A stretch of 64,000 nucleotides of DNA from Occultella gossypii. GTDB lineage: Bacteria > Actinomycetota > Actinomycetes > Actinomycetales > Beutenbergiaceae. The translations under genes and the position numbers were made by a program. Location: positions 186,001 through 250,000 of the forward strand of contig NZ_JAGSHT010000010.1 of the NCBI RefSeq assembly GCF_019947135.1. The letters are read 5' to 3'. Positions 8,516-17,411 of the stretch are shown one piece after another (position 1 is the stretch's first letter; each line of letters starts with the position of its first letter). The notes under the pieces are model-generated. The model saw only the letters and a list, made by a program, of their open reading frames with translations, was not told the DNA's origin and did not search any database.

Positions 8516-9784
8516 ATGGCCGTGACCGACTCGGGGGCGCAGGGACTGCGCCGTGTGTGGAGACGGGTACCGAAACCGCTCCGTGACCGGCTCCGGCCGC
8601 TGCGCGATCTCATCAAGAAGCCTGCTGTGCCCGCCGCACCCACACCGCCGGAGCCGACCGTCGAAGCGGCGCCGCAGCCACGACCGATCACACTCCCCGA
8701 AGGGCTCCAACCACGGCCGGTCCCTTCATCGGCTGGCATCCGGGTGTTCATCGGTCCGGCCAACCATGCGGGGCAGGGGTTCCAGTGGGCACGCGCCCTG
8801 GAACGCACGGCTGAGGATGTCTCAGCGGTCTCGTTCGCTCCCACGCGCGAGGCCGGGTTCTCCTTCGAAGTCGACTACACGGTGCCGGTAGGCATCTATT
8901 GGGACAACGAGATCTGGGCGCGGGATCAACTCGGGTACCTGACCGATTCATTCACCCACGTCGTCTTCGAGGCCGAGCAACCACTGCTCGGGGTCTTCAT
9001 GCGTGAGGACTTCAGCACCGAGGCAAGGTTGTTGCGAGATCGTGGCGTCCACATCGCCACGATCTGCCACGGCAGCGACATCCGACTCCCCAGCCGACAC
9101 ATCCAGGAGAATCCCTGGTCCCCGTTCCTGGTTCCTGGCTACCGCAAGACGAAGGAGCTCGAGGTACTGGCCCGCCTGAACGCCCGCCGCCTGGCTGAGC
9201 TCGAGGCTCCAGTGTTCGTGTCCACCCCGGATCTCCTGGACGACCTACCTTCCGCCACGTGGTGCCCGGTGGTCGTCGAGCCTCGGCGCTGGCGGGCTGA
9301 ACGCCCGGCGACGCATGCGCTACCCGTTGTCGTCCATGCACCGAGCCGTGCGGAGGTCAAGGGGACCGACCTGATCGAGCCCACGCTCGAACAGCTCCAC
9401 GCCGAAGGCATCATCGAGTACCGGCGGATCACGAAGATCCCATCGGCGAAGATGCCCGCCGTCTACCAGGCAGCCGACATCGTTCTGGACCAGTTCAGAA
9501 TCGGCAGTTACGGTGTGGCCGCCTGCGAGGCGATGGCGGCCGGATGCGTCGTGCTCGGCAATATCCGTGACTCAGTCCGTGAACACGTGGCGCAGAGCAC
9601 CGGTCTCGACGTTCCGATAGTCCAGGCCGACCCGGACACCCTGTCCACGGTGCTGCGCGACCTCCTTGATGCGCGAGAGGGCTGGCCCACCGTGGCAGCG
9701 GACGGTGTGAACTTCGTGGACCAGGTCCACGACGGCACCCGATCGGCCGAGGTGCTCGGTGCCTTCCTCGGGACGAGCCGATGA
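8516..9784 (+). CDS. Glycosyltransferase family 1-like, first copy of a tandem pair
   Basis: This 422-residue protein is read as a GT-B enzyme. Residues 1-75 are a basic, Pro-rich leader. The core starts IRVFIGPANHAGQGFQWARA and has ATICHGSDIRLPSRH, then a C-terminal donor domain with VVHAPSRAEVKGTDL and DQFRIGSYGVAACEAMAAG. The next gene has the same order with high identity (RLFVGPANFAGQGYLWARA, VIAHGTDVRLPSRH, DQFRLGSYGVAACEAMAAG), so they arose by tandem duplication. ATG 8516 is preceded by AGGAAGGGA; GTG 8522 is an alternative. The usual EX7E motif appears only loosely. Specificity is unknown. Confidence 0.82.
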   Translation: MAVTDSGAQGLRRVWRRVPKPLRDRLRPLRDLIKKPAVPAAPTPPEPTVEAAPQPRPITLPEGLQPRPVPSSAGIRVFIGPANHAGQGFQWARALERTAEDVSAVSFAPTREAGFSFEVDYTVPVGIYWDNEIWARDQLGYLTDSFTHVVFEAEQPLLGVFMREDFSTEARLLRDRGVHIATICHGSDIRLPSRHIQENPWSPFLVPGYRKTKELEVLARLNARRLAELEAPVFVSTPDLLDDLPSATWCPVVVEPRRWRAERPATHALPVVVHAPSRAEVKGTDLIEPTLEQLHAEGIIEYRRITKIPSAKMPAVYQAADIVLDQFRIGSYGVAACEAMAAGCVVLGNIRDSVREHVAQSTGLDVPIVQADPDTLSTVLRDLLDAREGWPTVAADGVNFVDQVHDGTRSAEVLGAFLGTSR

Positions 9785-11040
9785 GCAGACGCGACCGGTT
9801 GATCACGAGGTTGACCCGCGCGGTCGCAGACTCGCGCCGTCATCTGCCTGGGCCGCTTCGACGGCTCATCACGGCACTCAAGGATCGGCTCCCCCGCACC
9901 ACGGTCGAGCGTGCCATGGGCCGGGAGGTACGTGTGAGCACCGCAGCGGATGGCGAGGACGGTCGACCGGCGGTGCCCGACACGCCGGTCCGCCTCTTCG
10001 TCGGTCCGGCGAACTTCGCCGGGCAGGGGTATCTGTGGGCGCGGGCCGTCGAGCGATGCGTTCCGGGGGTGTCCGCAGTCTCGTTCGCCCCCCATGTGCC
10101 TGGAGCATTCGACTTCCCGGTCGACTACCGGGTGCCGCAGGCGACCTACCTCGACGATTTCGAGTTCCACGAACGCCACCTGGCGTACGTGCGTGGAGAG
10201 TTCACGCACGTGCTCTTCGAGGCTGCGCGGCCGTTGTTCGGGCGCTCCTATGGTCTCAATTTCCTGAATGAGTCGAAACTGCTGACCAAGGCCGGACTGG
10301 CTGTCGCCGTCATCGCCCACGGCACCGACGTCCGGCTCCCCAGCCGGCATGCGGCAACCTACGCCCACTCGCCGTTCCGGGGAGATCTGGTCCCTGAGAC
10401 ACCGCTGCTCGAGGATCGGGCGGTGCGCAACCTCGCCCGGATCGCAGCCTTCACCGGACCGGCGTTCGTCTCGACGCCCGACCTCCTTCTCGACCTCCCG
10501 TCCGCGACCTGGTGTCCGGTCGTCGTCGACGTGGACCGTTGGCACACGGCACTCCCACCGATGGAGCGCCGGATCCCGTTGGTGGTGCATGCGCCGAGCA
10601 AGAGTCACGTCAAGGGGACCGATCTGGTCGAGACGGCGCTCGAGGGGCTCGTGGCCCGTGGCCTCATCGACTATCGCCGGATCGAGGGCGTGCCCGCGGC
10701 AGAGATGACCAGGGTGTACACCGAGGCGGACATCGTGCTCGACCAGTTCCGCCTCGGCAGTTACGGCGTGGCCGCGTGTGAGGCCATGGCGGCCGGCCGC
10801 GTCGTGATCGGGAACGTCTCCGAGTTCGTCCGCGATCACGCCGCCGACGCATGCGGGACCGAGCTGCCGATCATCCAGGCGGACGGGACCGACCTGGCCC
10901 GTGTCGTCGAGAGCATTCTCGACGACCCTTCCGCCGCACGGGAGCGGGCGGCCGCCGGAATCCGGTTCGTTCGTGCCGTACATGACGGTGCCGCTTCGGC
11001 CGGTATCCTTCAAGACTTCCTCCAGGAAGGGCAGCAGTGA
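9781..11040 (+). CDS. Glycosyltransferase family 1-like, second copy of the tandem pair
   Basis: This 419-residue paralogue of the preceding gene overlaps it by four bases (ATGA). Landmarks are FVGPANFAGQGYLWARAVER, HVLFEAARPLFG, VIAHGTDVRLPSRH, VSTPDLLLDLPSATWCPVVV and VLDQFRLGSYGVAACEAMAA. The last two are almost the same in the first copy (VSTPDLLDDLPSATWCPVVV, VLDQFRIGSYGVAACEAMAA). The first 60 residues are basic and differ from copy one. Two retained copies suggest that they add related sugars at successive positions or recognise different acceptors; this is inference. Confidence 0.82.
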   Translation: MSRRDRLITRLTRAVADSRRHLPGPLRRLITALKDRLPRTTVERAMGREVRVSTAADGEDGRPAVPDTPVRLFVGPANFAGQGYLWARAVERCVPGVSAVSFAPHVPGAFDFPVDYRVPQATYLDDFEFHERHLAYVRGEFTHVLFEAARPLFGRSYGLNFLNESKLLTKAGLAVAVIAHGTDVRLPSRHAATYAHSPFRGDLVPETPLLEDRAVRNLARIAAFTGPAFVSTPDLLLDLPSATWCPVVVDVDRWHTALPPMERRIPLVVHAPSKSHVKGTDLVETALEGLVARGLIDYRRIEGVPAAEMTRVYTEADIVLDQFRLGSYGVAACEAMAAGRVVIGNVSEFVRDHAADACGTELPIIQADGTDLARVVESILDDPSAARERAAAGIRFVRAVHDGAASAGILQDFLQEGQQ

Positions 11041-12620
11041 CCTCGGATCGCCCGCCACACGTCGTCTACATGCCCGGCAACGACGTCCTCGTCGACGCCC
11101 GGGTCCTGAAGTACATCGCCAGCGCGGACTCCCTCGGGCTTCGGGTCACCGGGATCGGAGTCGTGCGCAAGGGGTACCACCGCAGTTTCGCCCTCGGCAA
11201 CGCCCACATCTTGGTGGAGCCGGTGCCGATCCCGCAGACTGCGGCCACGACCGCGCCCGCTGGGCGCCCATCGCTGGGCGTCGTGGTACGCGACCTCATC
11301 CGTCCCGACGCCGACACCCACGACCGGCTGGAGGCCCGCCGCCGTGCCACCGCGAAGCGTCGGCGCGGCGCCGCCCGCGCAGTCCGCGAACGCAAGCACG
11401 GGGCGCTCGCCTACCCGGTGGCCGTCTTCCACCAGGGTCAGATCGCGCTTGAGCGGGCCTACAACAAGGTCCTCGGGATTCGGGTCGGAGGTACTCCCGA
11501 ACCGGTGTCGGTCGCGGACATCACCGACCGGGACCAAGCCATCGCGCACTACCGCAAGCACCCCGAGCTGAGCCGCTGGCGCGAGGTCCTGCCCAACGCC
11601 CAGGCCGACGAGGAGTCGCTCGGACGACTCCTGGACGAACTGCGGCCGGACATCATCCACGTCCATGACGTGTTCATGCTCGGCGTCGCGGTGAACGCAG
11701 CAGACCGGGCCGCCGCGAGCGGTCGCGACGTCAAGCTCGTGTACGACGCCCACGAGTACATCGCCGGAGTCGCCGTGGTACCTGCGCTGACCATCGGGGC
11801 CTACTGCGATCTGGAGCGTGAGTTCGTACCGCGGATGGACCGCGTCATCACGGTCTCGGAACCACTGGCCGGTTGGCTGACGCGTGACTACGGACTCGAC
11901 CGCGCCCCGGACGTGGTGCTGAACGCCCCGATGGTGGGTGTGCCACCGGACGGCTTCCGAGACCTGCGCGACGTCGTCGGGCTGGCGCCGGACGTTCCGC
12001 TCATGGTCTATGGCGGCGGTGTGAACCGTGCCCGGGGGGTTCAGACCGCAGTCGCAGCACTCGCCGAACTCCCCGACATGCACCTCGCCCTCGTGACCAA
12101 TCGGCCGAACGGCCCCGTGACGAGAGAACTGCTCGCACAAGCCCGCTCGCTCGGAGTTCTGGACCGCTTCCATGTGGCCCCGTTCGTGCGGCCCGAGTAC
12201 GTGACGCACTACTTCCGGCGGGTCACGATCGGTCTGAGCACCCTGCTGCACGCGCCGAACCACGATGTCGCACTCACGAACAAGTTCTGCGAGTACCTGC
12301 TCGCGGGAATCCCTATCATCACCAGCGACACCCCCGCGCAGGCGGACATCGTCGCGGCCCGTGGCCTCGGCGGTGTGTACATCGCGGGGGACGTCGAGGA
12401 CCTCGTACGAGCGGTTCGGGAACTGCTACCGCGCGTGAACGAGGTTCGTGACCGCATCGCCGGGGACGCCGCGCTCCGTCACGAATTCTCCTGGGCCGCC
12501 CAGGTGGAGACCATCCGGGACGTGTACGCCGACCTCCTCGGTGCCCTGCCCGAGCAAGCCTGGACCGCCGACGCCACGAAGATCACCCACCTCGAACCGA
12601 GGGAGACCACGAAGCCGTGA
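11037..12620 (+). CDS. Glycosyltransferase, GT4-like (DxRVxK group)
   Basis: This is a 527-residue GT-B enzyme. The acceptor domain opens VVYMPGNDVLVDARVLKYIA, with the group's D-A-R-V-x-K motif, and contains IIHVHDVFMLGVAV and VYDAHEYIAGVAV around residues 203-245. The donor domain has VYGGGVNRARGVQTAV and ALTNKFCEYLLAGIPIITSD. A long charged insertion (residues ~75-140) separates the first strands from the rest, also seen in the copies at 5007, 12617 and 24110. The GTG start overlaps the previous stop (GTGA), and the end overlaps the next gene the same way. Donor unknown. Confidence 0.85.
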   Translation: MTSDRPPHVVYMPGNDVLVDARVLKYIASADSLGLRVTGIGVVRKGYHRSFALGNAHILVEPVPIPQTAATTAPAGRPSLGVVVRDLIRPDADTHDRLEARRRATAKRRRGAARAVRERKHGALAYPVAVFHQGQIALERAYNKVLGIRVGGTPEPVSVADITDRDQAIAHYRKHPELSRWREVLPNAQADEESLGRLLDELRPDIIHVHDVFMLGVAVNAADRAAASGRDVKLVYDAHEYIAGVAVVPALTIGAYCDLEREFVPRMDRVITVSEPLAGWLTRDYGLDRAPDVVLNAPMVGVPPDGFRDLRDVVGLAPDVPLMVYGGGVNRARGVQTAVAALAELPDMHLALVTNRPNGPVTRELLAQARSLGVLDRFHVAPFVRPEYVTHYFRRVTIGLSTLLHAPNHDVALTNKFCEYLLAGIPIITSDTPAQADIVAARGLGGVYIAGDVEDLVRAVRELLPRVNEVRDRIAGDAALRHEFSWAAQVETIRDVYADLLGALPEQAWTADATKITHLEPRETTKP

Positions 12621-14035
12621 GCAGCAAACATGTAGTGATGGTGGTGGCCAGCGGGATCGCGTCCGACGCGCGCGTCCGCAAGACCGCCGTCGCCGTGGCC
12701 GACCTCGGTCACCGGGTAACCCTGCTGTACGGCGAACTCGAGGCAACCGCGCCGGTGGAGGGCACCCTCGGCCCGGTCCGGACAGTCGGCCTGCCGGTCG
12801 CGTACACGCTCCGCGACGAGCAGGTCGAGCGCCGCCGTGCACGCCGCGCGTGGCGGCCGTCCTGGCCCGCCTACCGCGACGGCGACCAGGAGGAACTCGG
12901 TCGGACGGCGCTCAATACCCGCCGGGCCCGTACCGGCGACACCCCCGAGATCCTGTTCCGTCGCGGCATCCACTGGACCCGCCGCAGGGTCCGCGCCGCA
13001 CAGGACCCCGTCTTCCGGACCGCCTGGGGCAAGGTGGACGGCTTGCGAGCACGGTTCGTCGACCGGATCTGGCGCAGCGAACTGCCCAACATTGCGGATC
13101 TTGACCGGGTGTTCGCCGCCCGGATGGCCGCGGAGGCACCGGACATCCTGCACGTACACGACATCCACCTGCTCAGTGCCGGTGCTCGCGTCAAGCAGGA
13201 CAGCGCCCGCGCCGGCCGAAGCGTGAGCCTGGTCTACGACGCCCACGAATACATCCCCGGCACCGTGGCGCGAACGGTGATCGAGGAGAACGCGCTCAAG
13301 GCCATGGAGGCGGATCTCATCGAAGAAGCGGACGCGGTCATCACGGTGAGCGAGCCCATCGCAGAGGCTCTCCGTGACCGTTATGCCCTCCCAGACACCC
13401 CGAGCGTGGTGCTGAACAGCCCATCGCTGACGGTTGAGTCAACGTGCGACACGGATGTGCGCACGGCGTCCGGGGTCGAAGCCGGAACGCCGCTGGTCGT
13501 GTACTCCGGGGTCCTGAACGAGAAGCGCGGGCTGCCCACGGTGGTCCAGGCCCTCTCCCTGCTGCCCGAGGTCCACTTCGCCGTCGTCTGTGTCCCGGAT
13601 GCGAGCCACTGGCGTGCGGCCCTCCTGATGAAGGCAGCACGCAAGGCGGGCGTCGAAGATCGGGTCCACCTCATCGATCCGGTTGCGCCCGAGGAGATCC
13701 TCGCCTACCTGCGGACGGCCGACGTCGGGATCCATCCGCTCATCGCTGGGCTCCCGAATCATGAGATGGCGCTCCCGAACAAGCTGTTCGACTACCTGTT
13801 CGCCGGCCTACCCATCGTGGTGAGCGATCTCAAACTGATGGGCGCCTTCGTCCGTGAGAACCGGATCGGTACGACGTTCACGGCAAGTGATCACCGCGAT
13901 TGCGCAAGAGCTATCCGGGACGCCCTGGACAATGCAGACATCTACGGCGGTTCCGCACGGTCGGAGGAATTCACGGCCCGATTCTCCTGGGAACGCCAGG
14001 CGGAGCACCTGGCCCAGACGTACGCTGGGCTGTAG
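12617..14035 (+). CDS. Glycosyltransferase, GT4-like (DxRVxK group, sister of the enzyme at 24110)
   Basis: This is a 472-residue GT-B enzyme. It opens VVMVVASGIASDARVRKTAV, has DILHVHDIHLLSAG and VYDAHEYIPGTVARTV in the acceptor half, and LPNHEMALPNKLFDYLFAGL followed by PIVVSDLKLMGAFV in the donor half. The enzyme at 24110 carries nearly the same donor segment (IPNHEMALPNKLFDYVFAGL, PIVVSDLQEMGAFV), so these two are the closest pair in the group and may use the same sugar. GTG start in a GTGA overlap. The next gene follows after 15 bases with an AGGAGGG site. Confidence 0.86.
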   Translation: MSSKHVVMVVASGIASDARVRKTAVAVADLGHRVTLLYGELEATAPVEGTLGPVRTVGLPVAYTLRDEQVERRRARRAWRPSWPAYRDGDQEELGRTALNTRRARTGDTPEILFRRGIHWTRRRVRAAQDPVFRTAWGKVDGLRARFVDRIWRSELPNIADLDRVFAARMAAEAPDILHVHDIHLLSAGARVKQDSARAGRSVSLVYDAHEYIPGTVARTVIEENALKAMEADLIEEADAVITVSEPIAEALRDRYALPDTPSVVLNSPSLTVESTCDTDVRTASGVEAGTPLVVYSGVLNEKRGLPTVVQALSLLPEVHFAVVCVPDASHWRAALLMKAARKAGVEDRVHLIDPVAPEEILAYLRTADVGIHPLIAGLPNHEMALPNKLFDYLFAGLPIVVSDLKLMGAFVRENRIGTTFTASDHRDCARAIRDALDNADIYGGSARSEEFTARFSWERQAEHLAQTYAGL

Positions 14036-14050
14036 TAGGAGGGCTCCGCA

Positions 14051-16090
14051 ATGATGCACTCGGTGGTCGACGGGCCAACTCGGTTCGAGCGACGGTGGTT
14101 TCTGCGGCTGATGGTTGCCGCCCTGACCGGCCTGCTCCTGGCCGGCACGGGCGTCGTCAGCCAGTCGGCCGTCGCAGCCGTCACAGTCACGCTCGACGGA
14201 CGCGGATTCGGCCACGGGATCGGCATGTCCCAGTACGGCGCTGCCGGCCGGGCCGAAGCGGGCCAGGCCTACAGTCAGATCCTCGCTGCCTACTACCCCG
14301 GCACGACCACCGGATCGCTGGCGGACTCCCAGTCCGTCCGGGTCTGGATCCAGGGAGACACCGACCGACAGACCTGGGTCAGGGCGGAGCCGAACCTCTC
14401 GCTGCGTGTGGGAACCTCGTCGGTCGCGCTCCCGACAACGATCAGTGCCGGGACGGTCACGCTCTGGCGGCTCAGGCTCGTTTCCGGTGCCCTGGTGATC
14501 GAGGCGAACGTGAGCAACACCTGGCGCGCGCCCGGTGTGCCCGGCCTCAGCACGCTTCTCAGCGGTGCGACCGCCGCAGAATTCGTCGCCGGCGACGGCA
14601 CCGTGCAACTGGTCACCTCGACGTACCGCGAGTACCGCGGCGCCGTACGCGCGGTTCGAGTTCCCGGCTCGACCACGGACCTGCGCACAGTTGTGGTCTC
14701 GACCTATGCCAACTATCTACCGTCGGTGGTCACCTCGGAGATGCCGGCGAGCTGGCATATTCAGGCGCTTCGGGCGCAGGCGGTGGCGGCCCGTACCTAC
14801 GCCCGGTTCGACCAGGCCAGCAAGCCCACGTCCGCTTGGTACGACACCTGCGATACGACGTCATGCCAGGTTTTTCAGGGACTGGCGGACTACACCGCCG
14901 CGGGGACGCTCATACGCACCCATACCCATCCACGCACCATCAGCGCTGTGTCGGACACCTCGGGTGTGGTGCTGCTCTACGGCGGGACGCCCGCGTTCAC
15001 CCAGTTCAGCGCATCCAACGGCGGCTACTCGGTGCAAGGGTCTCGGCCCTACCTGACGGCGGCCGCGGACCCTTACGACGGATATGCACCGTGGCGGGTC
15101 ACGCTGACCGGGGCCCAGATCACGGCCGCGTATCCGAGCATCGGAGTGTTCCGGGATCTGACGGTCGCGCGCGACGGTCGCGGCCCGTACGGTGGCCGGC
15201 TCACCTCGGTCACGCTGACCGGCGGCCAGGGTGCCGTCACGATCACCGGGGCGCAGTTCCGGTCCGCGTTCGGCCTGCGCTCCACCCTGCTGTCGGTCAC
15301 GCTCGACGGTGTGCCGCTGAGTTCGCCCCAGCGCGACTGGAACGGTGATCAGCAGCCGGACCTGATCGCACGCGGACCCGACGGAGTTCTCTACGCCTAT
15401 CTCGGCAACGGTCCGGCGAGCTGGCGGTCACGGGTCCCGATCGGACGTGGCTGGCAGAGCATGGGCGCCATGACTCAGGTCTGGAACCTCTCCGGCACCA
15501 GGACCCCGGAACTGATTGCAATCCAACCCTCGACCGCCCAGCTGTTCGTGTACCCCGGTGACGGCCGAGGCGGTTGGGGCACGCCACGCGTGATGGGACG
15601 CGGCTGGCGCGGCTTCGACCAGTTCGTCGGTATCCAGGACTGGTCAGGGCCGGGCAGCACCGGACTGATCGTGCGGAACCGTACCTCCGGCACGCTGTTG
15701 TACTACGCAGCGAACGGCTCCGGAGGCCTGTCCCCCGGCGTCCAGATCGGTACGGGCTGGAACGGGATGGACATGATCTTCGCCGCCGGCGACTGGGACG
15801 GTGACGGCCATGCTGACCTCCTGGCCAGGCAAGCCGCGACCGGGTACCTCTACCTCTACCGCGGAAACGGGCGGGGTGGATTCCTCTCCGGGGCAAGGGT
15901 CGGTACGGGGTGGGGCACCATGGACGCCATGGTGGGCGCCGCGGATTGGGATCAGGACGGCACGGTGGACATCCTGGCCCGCGATGCCGCCACCGGCGCC
16001 CTCTGGTTGTATCCCTCCGATGGAGCCGGGTCCTTCCGTCCTCGCCAGCAGGTGGGCCACGGTTGGACAGGCTTCGACCTGGTTCGCTGA
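14051..16090 (+). CDS. Secreted SpoIID/LytB-domain protein with C-terminal FG-GAP repeats
   Basis: This 679-residue exported protein probably cleaves or remodels peptidoglycan. A signal peptide is visible: basic residues to 19, hydrophobic core LMVAALTGLLLAGTGVV, then an Ala-rich cleavage region near 42. The SpoIID domain has RGFGHGIGMSQYGA (51-64) and SEMPASWHIQALRAQAVAAR (229-248). Glu230 corresponds to the catalytic acid of SpoIID lytic transglycosylases. Residues ~430-679 form repeated FG-GAP-like units (DWNGDQQPDLIAR, DWDGDGHADLLAR, DWDQDGTVDILAR), a likely beta-propeller with Ca-binding Asp clusters. The amidase at 32481 has the same tail. In a non-sporulating actinobacterium the enzyme presumably works on vegetative wall; the propeller may bind the wall polymer (inference). 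Confidence 0.88.
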   Translation: MMHSVVDGPTRFERRWFLRLMVAALTGLLLAGTGVVSQSAVAAVTVTLDGRGFGHGIGMSQYGAAGRAEAGQAYSQILAAYYPGTTTGSLADSQSVRVWIQGDTDRQTWVRAEPNLSLRVGTSSVALPTTISAGTVTLWRLRLVSGALVIEANVSNTWRAPGVPGLSTLLSGATAAEFVAGDGTVQLVTSTYREYRGAVRAVRVPGSTTDLRTVVVSTYANYLPSVVTSEMPASWHIQALRAQAVAARTYARFDQASKPTSAWYDTCDTTSCQVFQGLADYTAAGTLIRTHTHPRTISAVSDTSGVVLLYGGTPAFTQFSASNGGYSVQGSRPYLTAAADPYDGYAPWRVTLTGAQITAAYPSIGVFRDLTVARDGRGPYGGRLTSVTLTGGQGAVTITGAQFRSAFGLRSTLLSVTLDGVPLSSPQRDWNGDQQPDLIARGPDGVLYAYLGNGPASWRSRVPIGRGWQSMGAMTQVWNLSGTRTPELIAIQPSTAQLFVYPGDGRGGWGTPRVMGRGWRGFDQFVGIQDWSGPGSTGLIVRNRTSGTLLYYAANGSGGLSPGVQIGTGWNGMDMIFAAGDWDGDGHADLLARQAATGYLYLYRGNGRGGFLSGARVGTGWGTMDAMVGAADWDQDGTVDILARDAATGALWLYPSDGAGSFRPRQQVGHGWTGFDLVR

Positions 16091-16094
16091 GCCA

Positions 16095-17411
16095 TTGCCA
16101 ACACTCGATCGGTCGTCGGATCGACCCCACCTCCTCCTGATCGCGCTGCATTTCCCACCGTCGCGCGCGAGCGGCGTGTTCCGACCGTTGGCGATGGCCA
16201 ACCACCTCGTCTCGACCGGCTGGGATGTCACCGTCGTCACCGCGACGAGGGACTTCTTCGAAGACGTCACCGGGTCCATGGACGACGACCTCCTGAAGCA
16301 CGTCGACCCCCGGGTCGTGGTGGAGCGAGTGCGTCTTCCGTCGGATCATCTCGTCACCGACATCCGTCGCATGAGTTGGCGGCGCGCTCACCTCCCGAAG
16401 GTCGTCGGTGCCTGGGCGAGGGCACGGGAGCGCGCCCTGTTCCCGGAGAAGTACAGTGCCTGGATCCCCGGGGTCGTGCGCAGGGCGTTCCGGGTCAATC
16501 GGCGCCGACCGATCGACGTCGTACTGGCGACCGGCAATCCCTGGAGCGCCTTCGAGGCCGGACGCATCATCAAGCGGTTGACGTCGGCCCGCCTTGTCCT
16601 CGACTACCGGGACTCCTGGACGCTCAACCAGTTCGCTGAGCGTGATGCATACGGACCCGACCACCGGGCCCGGGCCGCCGAAGGGCGAGTGATGGCCGCC
16701 GCCGACCTGATCGTCTTCGTCAACGAGCCGATGCGCGGGTGGCACGCGGACCGCTATCCCGGCGCCGCGAACCGGATGACCATCCTTGAGAACGGCTATG
16801 ACCCCGGCCTTCTGGGAGCGGTACCGTTCCGCCCGCCGAGTGACGAGCCACTGCGGTTCGGCAGCATCGGCACGATCACCGAGCACTGGCCGCATGAGGC
16901 CTGGCAGGGTTGGGACCTGGTGCGCACCGAGCCAGAGCTGGCCGGCGCCGTCCTCCATCTGTACGGTCACCTGGGCTTCACACCGAGCGCGGCGCCGGCG
17001 ATCAGGGCGATGCTTCCGGGGCCGCAGAGCCACGTTGTCTGGGAAGGGCCGGTGCCGAAGGCGGACCTAACGGGCGTCTACACCTCACTCGACGTCCTGG
17101 TGATGATGATCCCCAGCTCCCGGTACGTCACGGCAGGCAAGACCTACGAGTACATGGCCACCGGCAGACCGATCGTCGCCATCCACAGCCCGCAGACCGC
17201 GGCGGCGATCCCGATGCGCGGTTATCCGCTCGCCTTCCCATGCACAGACCTCAGCCCGGCGAGCGTGGCGAGTGCCCTCCTGGCAGCGGCGAGGCGCGCC
17301 CGCACGTTGACCCTCGACGACCACGAGGCCGCCATCGTGCACGCCGAGCAGTACCGGCGGGACGTCCTCCTCGAACCGTTCGAGACCCGAGTCAGAGGGC
17401 TGATCCGATGA
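16095..17411 (+). CDS. Glycosyltransferase, GT4-like (paralogue of the enzyme at 7040)
   Basis: This GT-B enzyme is about 438 residues. The fold starts HLLLIALHFPPSRASGVFRP, with LATGNPWSAF, LDYRDSWTLNQFAE, IVFVNEPMRGWHADRYPG and YVTAGKTYEYMATGRPIVAI following in the order seen in its paralogue at 7040-8404. The start is uncertain. I take TTG 16095, five bases after the SpoIID stop, because it leaves the usual short lead before the first strand; no good ribosome site is seen. ATG 16020, inside the previous gene, is the alternative. The stop overlaps the next start (ATGA). Specificity unknown. Confidence 0.8.
   Translation: MPTLDRSSDRPHLLLIALHFPPSRASGVFRPLAMANHLVSTGWDVTVVTATRDFFEDVTGSMDDDLLKHVDPRVVVERVRLPSDHLVTDIRRMSWRRAHLPKVVGAWARARERALFPEKYSAWIPGVVRRAFRVNRRRPIDVVLATGNPWSAFEAGRIIKRLTSARLVLDYRDSWTLNQFAERDAYGPDHRARAAEGRVMAAADLIVFVNEPMRGWHADRYPGAANRMTILENGYDPGLLGAVPFRPPSDEPLRFGSIGTITEHWPHEAWQGWDLVRTEPELAGAVLHLYGHLGFTPSAAPAIRAMLPGPQSHVVWEGPVPKADLTGVYTSLDVLVMMIPSSRYVTAGKTYEYMATGRPIVAIHSPQTAAAIPMRGYPLAFPCTDLSPASVASALLAAARRARTLTLDDHEAAIVHAEQYRRDVLLEPFETRVRGLIR

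Noticed and set aside
9508-11058. 516-codon minus-strand frame opposite the tandem GT pair
   Set aside because: It is a high-G+C shadow frame; its translation has no fold-like pattern, and both GTs on the plus strand are clearly real.
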